Positions 26,044-33,846 of a DNA stretch of 64,000 bases are shown in pieces (position 1 is the stretch's first letter; every line of letters begins with the position of its first letter). The notes under the pieces are model-generated. The model was given only the letters and a program-made list of their open reading frames with translations. It had not been told where the DNA came from and ran no database searches. A program made the translations under genes and the position numbers. The DNA lies in assembly GCF_000378125.1 (NCBI RefSeq), contig NZ_KB899241.1, forward strand, positions 967,652-1,031,651. Direction: 5' to 3'. This stretch comes from Rudaea cellulosilytica DSM 22992. Its GTDB lineage: Bacteria; Pseudomonadota; Gammaproteobacteria; Xanthomonadales; Rhodanobacteraceae.

Positions 26044-26961
26044 CTATTTTTTGTCGGATGGTCGGGGTAACCCGAACCATTCCTCAAATTTTGCAAAAAG
26101 CCGTCTCAATTCCAGAGACATCAACGCAAACACTGCGTCGAGTTCGGCGGCGGTGCTCTCCTTGTCGCCCTCGCCGAGTTCATCCTGCACCACGTCGAGA
26201 AAGCGCAACTTGCGCACCACGAGGTCCTCGCCCAGCGAGAAATTCAACCGATCCTCGAACGTCAGCCCCAACGTAAACACTTGCTTCCCACTCTTCAGAT
26301 GCTCCCGCACCTCGTCCGTTTCAAGCTCCTGACGCCGGCAGCGGACGATCGCGCCGGACTCGACCGGATCGCGCAGTTCGCATTCGTCGCCCAACACCAA
26401 ACCCGCCGGCAATTTGCCGTGCGCGAGCCAGTCCGTCATGAGCACGCGCGGCGATTCCTCGGCCGCCATCGGCACGGCCGGAAAGCTGCCGAGTGCCTCG
26501 CGCACTTGCGTGACGGCTTCTTCGGCGGCTTTCTTGCTCGCGGTATCGACGACGAACCAGCCGTCCTGGCTATCCAGATAAGCATTCCGCTTTGACAAGC
26601 GTATGAAAGCGCGTGGAAGCAGGTCGGTCAACACCTCTTCCTTGAGTCGTTTGCGCTCGCGACCACCAGGCTTTCTTCCCGTTTTTTCGGCGATTGTCTG
26701 CAAACGAGTAGTTAATTCGTCGTTAATTACCGAAGATGGAAGAAGTTTGTCTTCCGCGCCGATGGTCAAAAGGGTGAATTCTCCGGTCCGGTGCGTCAAG
26801 ACGTCCTCGTTGCGACCGAACGGCGAGATGAATCCGCGTGTAGCCAGCTCGACCGGGCCGCATGGGCGCAACTTCTTCTCGGCGAGATCGCCGTCGAGCG
26901 ATTTGAGCGATTTGGCCACGGCGGGCGAGAAGCGGAACAGGGTCAGGTTGCGAAACCACAT
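26044..26961 (-). CDS. rdgC: Recombination-associated protein RdgC
   Basis: A 305-residue protein matching RdgC from end to end: MWFRNLTLFRF start, CGPVELATRGFISPFGR, and LPRAFIRLSKRNAYLD. RdgC is a ring-shaped DNA-binding protein on the nucleoid that restrains RecA. Full length, ATG start. Confidence 0.95.
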   Translation of the reverse strand: MWFRNLTLFRFSPAVAKSLKSLDGDLAEKKLRPCGPVELATRGFISPFGRNEDVLTHRTGEFTLLTIGAEDKLLPSSVINDELTTRLQTIAEKTGRKPGGRERKRLKEEVLTDLLPRAFIRLSKRNAYLDSQDGWFVVDTASKKAAEEAVTQVREALGSFPAVPMAAEESPRVLMTDWLAHGKLPAGLVLGDECELRDPVESGAIVRCRRQELETDEVREHLKSGKQVFTLGLTFEDRLNFSLGEDLVVRKLRFLDVVQDELGEGDKESTAAELDAVFALMSLELRRLFAKFEEWFGLPRPSDKK

Positions 26962-26985
26962 GGCGATTTTCCAGACAGAAGAAAT

Positions 26986-27007
26986 GCGCGGGCCGCGACG
27001 CCCGCGC
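26986..27007. terminator. Hairpin between ttcA and rdgC
   Basis: GCGCGGGC / GCCCGCGC with a six-base loop, 22 bases beyond the ttcA stop on the minus strand and followed there by ATTTCTTC. Probably ends ttcA. Confidence 0.55.
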
Positions 27008-27028
27008 AGAAAGAGGGAATCGGTGAAA

Positions 27029-27901
27029 TCAGGAACCGGACGCGTCGATGCCGTCGCCGAGCAGCCAGTCGGTCATGCTCGGTGGCGGATTCGGCGAGCG
27101 CGCGCCGAGTGCGGCGAAGTCGAACAGCTCGCGATCGGCGAGCTGCGAAGGCGCGATCGAGGTCATCGCACGGAACACGTTCTCGGTGCGACCCGGCGTC
27201 TTGCGTTCCCACTCGTGCAGCATTGCCTTGATCGCCTTGCGTTGCAGCGTCTCCTGCGAGCCGCAGAGATTGCACGGCATGATCGGAAACGCCTTCTGCT
27301 CGGCGTACTCGGCGATATCGACTTCCTTGCAGTAGGCGAGCGGGCGGATCAACACGTGCTTGCCATCGTCCGACAGCAGCTTCGGCGGCATCGATTTCAG
27401 GCGCGAGTGGTAGAACATGTTGAGGAACAGCGTCTCGACCATGTCGTCGCGATGGTGGCCGAGCGCGATCTTGGTGAAGCCCGCGCGCTCGGCGTGCGTG
27501 TACAGCGCGCCGCGACGCAGGCGCGAGCATAGGCCGCACATGGTCTTGCCTTGCGGAATCACGCGCTGGACGACGCTGTAGGTGTCCTGTTCGAGGATCT
27601 CGAACGGCTGCTCGACGCTGCGCAGGTAATTCGGCAAGACCTCGGGATCGTAACCCGGCTGCTTCTGATCGAGATGCACGGCGACGAGCTCGAAACGCAC
27701 GGGCGCCTTGGCCTGCAGCTGGCGCAGCACGTCGAGCAGCGTGTACGAATCCTTGCCGCCGGACAGGCAGACCATGACCCGGTCGCCGTCCTCGATCATG
27801 TTGTAGTCGGCGATCGCCTGGCCGACTTGGCGGCGCAGGCGTTTGGCCAGCTTGTTGGCGTCGATGCGCTGCGCGGGCAGCGCGAGGGATAAGGCGGACA
27901 T
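27029..27901 (-). CDS. ttcA: tRNA 2-thiocytidine synthetase TtcA
   Basis: A 290-residue enzyme that thiolates C32 of certain tRNAs. It has the PP-loop SGGKDS (residues 47-52) and two Cys pairs, MCGLC and PCNLCGSQ, that hold the iron-sulfur cluster. Full length and ATG start. Confidence 0.95.
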   Translation of the reverse strand: MSALSLALPAQRIDANKLAKRLRRQVGQAIADYNMIEDGDRVMVCLSGGKDSYTLLDVLRQLQAKAPVRFELVAVHLDQKQPGYDPEVLPNYLRSVEQPFEILEQDTYSVVQRVIPQGKTMCGLCSRLRRGALYTHAERAGFTKIALGHHRDDMVETLFLNMFYHSRLKSMPPKLLSDDGKHVLIRPLAYCKEVDIAEYAEQKAFPIMPCNLCGSQETLQRKAIKAMLHEWERKTPGRTENVFRAMTSIAPSQLADRELFDFAALGARSPNPPPSMTDWLLGDGIDASGS

Positions 27902-27952
27902 GGGAAATTCAAAACCGGAACAGGCCGCTATTGTAAGGCCTGCGGCCTGGCT

Positions 27953-29329
27953 TCACCCGCGATAGCGCTGCGCGAGCAGTGCGAAGATCGCGCGCAGGCC
28001 GAGCGCCTCGCCGCCCGCGGGCCGGCCCGGCTTGTCGGCGTCGTTCCAAGCGTAGGTGTCCAGATGCAGCCACGGAATCGTCTGCGGCACGAAGCGCTCG
28101 AGATAGAGCGCGGCGGTGATTGCGCCGGCATGCTTGGACGGGCCGGCGTTGGCCAGATCGGCCACGCGCGAATCGAGCATCGCCCGGTACGGCGCCCACA
28201 GCGGCATGTGCCAGAGCGGATCCTGCTCGCGACGACCCGCGGCGACCGCAGCCTGCGCGAGATCCTCGCGGTTGCCGAATAGCGCCGGCAGATCGGGGCC
28301 GAGCGCGACACGCGCGGCGCCGGTCAGCGTCGCGAAATCGACGATCAGATCCGGTTTCGACTCGCTCGCGTAGGTCAGCGCGTCGCAAAGCACGAGGCGG
28401 CCTTCGGCATCGGTGTTGTCGATCTCGACGGTCAGCCCGGCACGCGTGCGGATCACCTCGCCGGGACGATAGGCGTTGCCGGCGACTGCGTTCTCGACCG
28501 CCGGAATCAACAAGGTCAGGCGCAGCGGCAGCTTCGCGCGCAGGATCAGGTCGGCCAGCGCGATCGCATGCGCGGCGCCGCCCATGTCCTTCTTCATCCA
28601 GCGCATGCCGTCGGCGGATTTGAGATCAAGACCACCCGTATCGAAGCAGACCCCTTTGCCGACGACGACCACATGCGGGTGCCTAGCCTCGCCCGCGCGC
28701 AACTCGGCCAGGCGCGGCGCGCGGTGACTCGCGCGGCCGACGGCGTGGATCGTCGGGAAATTGTCGCGCAGCAGATCATCGCCCACCCACTCGCGGAATT
28801 CGACGCCGTGCGCGGCGGCCAGCGATTTCACATCGGCAGCGAGTTCCGCCGGCCCCATGTCCTCGGTCGGCGTGTTGACCAGGTCGCGCACGCGCGATGA
28901 CGCGGCGAGCCGCGCTTCGACCGCACGCAGGACGGCGCCGTCGACGGCGAGCTTCGCCGGCACGCGCGCCGGGCTGCGGTAGCGCGTGAACTGATACGCG
29001 CCGAGGCCCCAGCCCAACGCCGCACGCTCGGCATCGAGCGCTATTCCGCCGTCGTCGAGCCGGTAGCTGCCCACGGGCAGGCGCAACGGCAGGCCGGCCA
29101 GTGCGTAGAGATCGTCAACCGCGGCGATGCCGGCGAGGACGCGCCGGGCGTTGCCTTGGGCATCGGGCAACAGGCAGAACGTGCCGGGCGATGCGTCGAA
29201 GCCGTTCGCCGCAATCCAATTGGTCGCGCTCTTGCCGAGCTTGGCGGCAGTGGCGCGCAGCGTCGCTTTCGTCACCGCAATCAGCGGAATCGCCTTGGCG
29301 GCGCGGCGCGTTTCGATCAGGGCGTGCAT
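27953..29329 (-). CDS. M17 leucyl aminopeptidase-family protein
   Basis: A 458-residue peptidase. The M17 signature NTDAEGRLVLCDAL and the metal-binding blocks GKGVCFDTGGLDLKSADGM and KKDMGGAAHA are intact. It would release N-terminal residues from peptides in the cytoplasm using two metal ions. Overall it resembles the PepB/PepA-like branch common in Xanthomonadales, slightly shorter than PepA (about 500). Confidence 0.9.
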   Translation of the reverse strand: MHALIETRRAAKAIPLIAVTKATLRATAAKLGKSATNWIAANGFDASPGTFCLLPDAQGNARRVLAGIAAVDDLYALAGLPLRLPVGSYRLDDGGIALDAERAALGWGLGAYQFTRYRSPARVPAKLAVDGAVLRAVEARLAASSRVRDLVNTPTEDMGPAELAADVKSLAAAHGVEFREWVGDDLLRDNFPTIHAVGRASHRAPRLAELRAGEARHPHVVVVGKGVCFDTGGLDLKSADGMRWMKKDMGGAAHAIALADLILRAKLPLRLTLLIPAVENAVAGNAYRPGEVIRTRAGLTVEIDNTDAEGRLVLCDALTYASESKPDLIVDFATLTGAARVALGPDLPALFGNREDLAQAAVAAGRREQDPLWHMPLWAPYRAMLDSRVADLANAGPSKHAGAITAALYLERFVPQTIPWLHLDTYAWNDADKPGRPAGGEALGLRAIFALLAQRYRG

Positions 29330-29464
29330 GGCGGCTCGAGCTCGCGGGGAAAGACTGCGAGATTACATCCTCGCGCCGGCGCACGCACCGCACGAGCCCG
29401 CCGCGGTCATCCGTGGGCGACGAACCGCGCTAAACTAGAATCGCCTCGTGCAAGGACGTTTTCC

Positions 29465-29668
29465 GTGCCGCTCGATCCTTCCGAAATCACCCGTCAGCTC
29501 GTCGAACTGCGTGTCGAGCACCGCGATCTCGATGCGGCGATCGCCGCACTGGCCGCGAGCGCGCACGGCGACGAACTGCGCCTCAAGCGCATGAAAGTGC
29601 GCAAGCTGCGCTTGAAGGACATGATCGCGTATCTGGAATCGAAGCTTATTCCCGATCTCGATGCTTAA
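29465..29668 (+). CDS. YdcH-family (DUF465) small protein
   Basis: A 67-residue protein from GTG 29465, with AAGGA eight bases upstream. The pattern LRVEHRDLDAAIAAL...LKRMKVRKLRLKDMIAYLE fits DUF465, small coiled-coil proteins of unknown role. It diverges from the aminopeptidase gene. Upstream in-frame codons lie antisense to that gene and are excluded. Confidence 0.85.
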   Translation: MPLDPSEITRQLVELRVEHRDLDAAIAALAASAHGDELRLKRMKVRKLRLKDMIAYLESKLIPDLDA

Positions 29669-29686
29669 CTTCGCCCTGAAGGCGAC

Positions 29687-29704
29687 GCTGCCGTGTACGG
29701 CAGC
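29687..29704. terminator. Hairpin between convergent ydcH-like and plsB genes
   Basis: GCTGCCG / CGGCAGC with loop TGTA, in the 41-base gap between two stops. It may serve both genes; no T-run is directly attached. Confidence 0.45.
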
Positions 29705-29709
29705 ACCCT

Positions 29710-32244
29710 TCAATTCGACGTTTTTTCCTCTTCGTTCGGCGAAGACAGCGCATTGCGCCGCTCCGGCGTCAACTTGAGGATGCCGTGGCGGATCTCGCGG
29801 CTCAGGATGAGCTTGGCGTCGCGCACGATGCTTTCCAGGTCGGCATGAAATTCGAGCTTGCCGTCGGCGCCGGGCCAGATCACGCGGCGTTCGCGCAGTT
29901 TGGCGATGAAGCCTCGAAACAGCGCCTTGTCGAAGAACTCCGGCGCATTCAGCTGCTGCAGCAACGACAGGCGCTGCGCGGTCAACGTGCAAAGATTTTC
30001 CAGCTCGGTCGCGGTCAGCGTGTTCGGCCCGTTGCGCACGAGCGCGGCGATCGCGATGTAGTAGCGTTCGATCGTCTGCAGCAAGCTCTGCGCGATCACG
30101 CGCAACTGGAACGAGCCGTCGCTCTGCCCCGGTTCGCGCTGCAGCGTTTCCCTTGACTCATCCGCCTTGAGCAGGCCGCGCGTGACGAAGAAGTCGATCG
30201 TCTCATCGAGGCGCGAAGCGAATGCGTCCTCGCTCCACGGCAGGAACAGTTCCGCCTGCACGAACGGATAGACGACGCGGCCGAGGCGCAGGATCTGCTC
30301 ACGCTTCATGCCGCGATTGTTGAGGAAGCAGCAGGCGATCCACGCCGCCGTCGCGACGACGTGCAACACGTTGTTGCGGAAATAGGAAAGCAACACCGCC
30401 GCCTTGCCCTCGCTCGCGAGCACGTCGCCGAGCGGGTGCGTAATGCGGGTGATCGCCGCCATCTTCTCGCCGTAGGCGATGATTTCGGCGGCGGAAAGAC
30501 TCGTGATCGTGAGTCGCTCGGAATACGGCAACGCGGTGATCAGATCACGGGTCAGGTCGATCTGCGCGAGCAGATCGGCCTCCGCCATCGCATGCTTCGG
30601 CGTTGCCAGCAAAACGAGCGCGATCAGATTGATCGGATTGACGTCGACCGCGCGATTGATGTCGACGGCGATGCGCTCGGCGAGTGCGTCGACTGCTGGC
30701 TTGAGCCAGGCCGGCTTCGCGTCGGGATCGGCCGTCGCCGCACGCCAATCGGCATCGACGCTGTCGAGCAACGGCGCGAGGAAGATCGGCTCACCGAAGT
30801 TGACCGCGACCTGGCCGTAGTTCTCGCGCAGCTTGCCAAGCGCGCGCAGCAACTGAAACCACGACTCCTTTTCCTTCGGTTTGCCCGACAGCTCGCCGAT
30901 ATAAGAGTCGCCTTCCATGATGCGCTCGTAACCGATGTAGACCGGCTGGAACACCACCGGCCGCTGCGACTCGCGCAAGAAGCTGCGCAGCGTCATCGAC
31001 AGCAGGCCTCCACGCGGCGTCAACGTGCGACCGGTACGCGAGCGCCCGCCCTCGACGAAGTATTCGATCGACACGCCGCGCGCGAACAACTGGCTCATGT
31101 ATTCGCGGAACACGGTCGAGTACAGCGGATCGCTGAAACTGCGGCGCATGAAGAACGCACCGCCGCGGCGCAGGAACGAACCGAGGAGCGGCAGGTTGAG
31201 GTTCACACCGCCGGCAATGTGCGGCGGCGCGATGCCGTTGCGGTAGAGCAGGTAGGACAGCAACAGGTAGTCGATGTGGCTGCGATGGCACGGCACGTAG
31301 ATGACTTCGTGGCCTGGCGCGATCGCGCGCAGCTTGTCGAAGTGGTGCATGCGCACGCCGGAATAAATCTTGTCCCATAACCCGGTCAACAAACTGGAGG
31401 CCGAACGCACGACCGGATGCGACTGGTCGGCGGCGATCTCCCAGGCCATCGCGCGCGCCTTGGCCGTCGCGGCGTCCTTGTCGACATTTTCCTTGCTTGC
31501 CGCAGTCGCGATCGCCGCCTGCACGGGCGCAGCGTTGATCACCGCATCGATCAGCGTGCGCCGGTGCGAGAGGTCGGGACCGATGACAACTGCGCGCTGG
31601 CGCTGGAAGTGCACGCGCAGCACGCGCGACACCTTGCGCAGCGTGTTCGGCGCGTCGCGCTCGCCCGCGATCACCGCGCGCAGCGATACGGGCGCGGCGA
31701 AATGCGCGATCGTGCTGCGCCCGTTGAGCAGCAGCGCAAGCAGGCGGCGGAAGCGGCCAACCACGTTCCAGTTTTCCGAGAACAGCACGCGGAACCAGCC
31801 CGACTCGCGGTCGGGCGCGCGGCCGACGAAGATCGCCACCGGCACCAGTTGCACGTCGATGTCGGGATGCGCGCGCACCGCTTCGAGCAGCTGGGCGAGC
31901 GTCTGCGAATGCGTCTTCGAACGCGGTTTCTGGAACCACCAGCCGTCGCGCCGCGACAGCGCGAACATCGCACGCTGCTTGGACAGGCCGGCGATGTCGA
32001 ACGGTCGCAGCGGTTCGGGCAAGCCCGCCTCGCGGCAGGCCTGCTCCAAGATCAAAGTATCGGACAGACCGTAGCGCTCGATCACGTAGCAGACCGGCAC
32101 CGCAGGATCGAGGCTGGCGCGCGGATCGGCCGGATCGCGATGAATCTTGAGCCACGGCTCAGCCAGCGCGCCGAGCGCGCGCAACCACCACGGCGCCTGC
32201 GGTCTGGCGGTGACCGGCGGAAACGAACCGGATTGATCGTTCAT
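29710..32244 (-). CDS. plsB: Glycerol-3-phosphate 1-O-acyltransferase PlsB
   Basis: An 844-residue inner-membrane enzyme for the first acylation in phospholipid synthesis. The acyltransferase motifs are visible: block I CHRSHIDYLLLSY (H-x4-D), block II FFMRRSF, block III FVEGGRSRTGRTLTPRGG, and block IV VFQPVYIGYERI. The N- and C-terminal helical extensions match full-length PlsB. The start used is ATG 32244; a TTG 18 bases upstream is less likely. Confidence 0.95.
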   Translation of the reverse strand: MNDQSGSFPPVTARPQAPWWLRALGALAEPWLKIHRDPADPRASLDPAVPVCYVIERYGLSDTLILEQACREAGLPEPLRPFDIAGLSKQRAMFALSRRDGWWFQKPRSKTHSQTLAQLLEAVRAHPDIDVQLVPVAIFVGRAPDRESGWFRVLFSENWNVVGRFRRLLALLLNGRSTIAHFAAPVSLRAVIAGERDAPNTLRKVSRVLRVHFQRQRAVVIGPDLSHRRTLIDAVINAAPVQAAIATAASKENVDKDAATAKARAMAWEIAADQSHPVVRSASSLLTGLWDKIYSGVRMHHFDKLRAIAPGHEVIYVPCHRSHIDYLLLSYLLYRNGIAPPHIAGGVNLNLPLLGSFLRRGGAFFMRRSFSDPLYSTVFREYMSQLFARGVSIEYFVEGGRSRTGRTLTPRGGLLSMTLRSFLRESQRPVVFQPVYIGYERIMEGDSYIGELSGKPKEKESWFQLLRALGKLRENYGQVAVNFGEPIFLAPLLDSVDADWRAATADPDAKPAWLKPAVDALAERIAVDINRAVDVNPINLIALVLLATPKHAMAEADLLAQIDLTRDLITALPYSERLTITSLSAAEIIAYGEKMAAITRITHPLGDVLASEGKAAVLLSYFRNNVLHVVATAAWIACCFLNNRGMKREQILRLGRVVYPFVQAELFLPWSEDAFASRLDETIDFFVTRGLLKADESRETLQREPGQSDGSFQLRVIAQSLLQTIERYYIAIAALVRNGPNTLTATELENLCTLTAQRLSLLQQLNAPEFFDKALFRGFIAKLRERRVIWPGADGKLEFHADLESIVRDAKLILSREIRHGILKLTPERRNALSSPNEEEKTSN

Positions 32245-32363
32245 GTCGGGAATTGTACGCAAGCGCGCGCGAAACGGCTGTTATGGCGCACTACGCCGCA
32301 GGATCGGCGCGGACGGCGCAACCGGCCGCGTAGCGGCAAAGGGCAGGATGCCCGAAGTCAATG

Positions 32364-32389
32364 ATGACGGCGCCCGCAAGCGCCGTCAT
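32364..32389. terminator. Hairpin after the lipoprotein gene
   Basis: ATGACGGCG / CGCCGTCAT with an eight-base loop, just past the 3' end of the minus-strand lipoprotein gene. No strong T-run. Confidence 0.45.
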
Positions 32390-32404
32390 TCGCCGCAAGC
32401 GAGC

Positions 32405-33352
32405 TTACTTGTTCGCCGGCGCCGGCGCGGCTTCGGGCTTGGACTGCGGATTCGCCGCGGCCGCGGCCTCGGCCGCCTGCTCCTTCTGCCACTTTTCTAT
32501 CGCCTGCTTGCCGTACCACTTGCCGTCGACCTTGACCAGTTCGCTCTCGGTCGTGAACGGCTGGCCGAACGCGGAATAGGCGACCTTGACCTTGGCCGCA
32601 TCGCCTGTCGTGCTGACCGTTTCGGTCTTGACCGAGTCGAGCCACTCGTCGATCTTGAGGCCGTAGGAGCCGGCCACTTGCTTGACCCCGGCCAACGCGA
32701 TTCCGGCCTTGACCATGCCCTGGTCGTAGTTGAGCGCGCGCACTTCGTCGAGTGATTTGAAATTGAGGTCGCGCGCGGTCTTGCACACCGCGGCGATCGC
32801 GGCCTTGGCCAGCGCCGGATCGGTGAACTTCACGCCCTGCGCCCATTTCGCCGCGGCATCAACCAGTGCGGAAGACTGCTTCTTCTGCTCTTCGGTCAGG
32901 TCCTGGTTCTGCTGGATCGCGCTCTGCAGGAAGCCCTGGCCCATCGCGATCATCATCGGAATCTGCGCAGCCTGCGCCTCGAGTTTCTTCAACTGCGGCT
33001 CGGCTTCGGCGAACAGCTTGTCCTCCGCGCCCGGTGCCGTCAGCTTGGCCATCTGGTCGGCGAACTTCTTGCGATCCTCGTCGGTGATCGGGTCTTCGGT
33101 CATCTTCTTCGCCCAGTCGCCCTTGATCTTGGCGACTTCGCCGGCCGGCAGCGCGGCGGTGAGGAAGGCGTTGATATCGTTGCCGCGCAGTGCGCGCACC
33201 GAAGCTAGCACGGCCGCATCCGGCGTCACCGTCGGAACCGCTGCAGGCGCCGGGGTCGCGGGCGCGGTGGCAGTTTCTTCTTTCTTGCCGCAAGCAGCGA
33301 CGGCAGCGGCGAGCGCAAGCAGCAGCGCAGTGCGTTTCAAGATGACGGACAT
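32405..33352 (-). CDS. Putative lipoprotein of unknown function
   Basis: A 315-residue protein from ATG 33352. It has a lipoprotein signal (hydrophobic stretch then AAVAACGKK), an Ala/Pro/Thr-rich linker, then a helical and charged body with KK-rich coiled-coil segments, and a C-terminal strand region (TTESELVKVDGKWYGKQAIEKW) that recalls a DUF4878- or lumazine-type tail. No enzymatic motif. It ends in an Ala/Pro-rich tail. A good sigma-70 promoter lies upstream. Confidence 0.8.
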   Translation of the reverse strand: MSVILKRTALLLALAAAVAACGKKEETATAPATPAPAAVPTVTPDAAVLASVRALRGNDINAFLTAALPAGEVAKIKGDWAKKMTEDPITDEDRKKFADQMAKLTAPGAEDKLFAEAEPQLKKLEAQAAQIPMMIAMGQGFLQSAIQQNQDLTEEQKKQSSALVDAAAKWAQGVKFTDPALAKAAIAAVCKTARDLNFKSLDEVRALNYDQGMVKAGIALAGVKQVAGSYGLKIDEWLDSVKTETVSTTGDAAKVKVAYSAFGQPFTTESELVKVDGKWYGKQAIEKWQKEQAAEAAAAANPQSKPEAAPAPANK

Positions 33353-33385
33353 GGGGTTCCCCAGAGTGAGTGGAAAAGTGCGGCG

Positions 33386-33414
33386 ACTGTAGTGAGCCGC
33401 ATCGCGCTTGGCAA
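33386..33414 (-). promoter_or_regulatory. Candidate sigma-70 promoter for the lipoprotein gene
   Basis: Minus-strand TTGCCA, 17-base spacer, TACAGT, placed 34 bases upstream of the ATG at 33352. Confidence 0.45.
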
Positions 33415-33587
33415 GAAATACCCTAATGGGTAAGTTGGAAAAAAGGGGATTTTGTTGAGAAGTGCGGCCAAGGATGGCCGCTTTTGATTTTTGCATCCAA
33501 GGACGAATGCACAGGTAACCCGAAGCGCTGCCAACGACGGTCGCTTTGATTTCGCGATCAGGAACGACCGTAAAAAAACAGACCCGC

Positions 33588-33616
33588 AAAAAAATCGGAC
33601 GACTCAGGGTCGTCCG
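33588..33616 (-). terminator. Intrinsic terminator of candidate small RNA
   Basis: On the minus strand CGGACGAC / GTCGTCCG (8 bp, five-base loop) is followed by ATTTTTTT. This is the strongest rho-independent terminator in the window. It faces away from rep and would end any transcript running from 33746 or from rep. Confidence 0.8.
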
Positions 33617-33746
33617 GCAGAGTGCTGGCCGTTCGCCAGCGGGAACCGTTTCTTGTTGTTTGCGGTGTTCCTACGGCAATCGGGGCGTTGTATGAGGCTC
33701 GTTGTCTGGTAATCGCCGTATGCTTTGAGCACGGTTAAACGCTCAT
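33588..33746 (-). ncRNA. Candidate structured small RNA, about 159 nt
   Basis: No protein frame is supported here. A strong-looking promoter (33752-33780) and the terminator at 33588-33616 bound the segment. Read on the minus strand it can form a small 5' stem (GAGC / GCTC), a 9-bp stem TACGGCGAT / ATTGCCGTA enclosing about 31 bases, a tight hairpin GCTGGC-GAACG-GCCAGC, and the terminator stem. The single-stranded stretch AACAACAAGAAA between stems is an A-R-N repeat of the type bound by Hfq. It does not look like 6S, 4.5S, tmRNA or RNase P RNA. It could alternatively be part of the rep 3' UTR. Confidence 0.55.
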
Positions 33747-33751
33747 GGCAG

Positions 33752-33780
33752 AATATACTTAAATGACATAGCTAATGCAA
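33752..33780 (-). promoter_or_regulatory. Sigma-70 promoter of candidate small RNA
   Basis: Minus-strand TTGCAT (33775-33780), 17-base spacer, TATATT (33752-33757). Immediately upstream is an AT-rich tract with the inverted repeat CTTAGC / GCTAAG, which could be an operator or UP-like element. Confidence 0.6.
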
Positions 33781-33846
33781 TACCTTAGCTTATATATGCT
33801 AAGTCATTGAATTTAGAGTTTGTTCAGCTTCAGAATGTCTTCTGAA

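Noticed and set aside
33588-33746. The small-RNA candidate as 6S RNA or 4.5S RNA
   Set aside because: No 6S-like long closed stem with central bubble, no ygfA/zapA context, and no GGAA/GGAAGCA core of 4.5S RNA.
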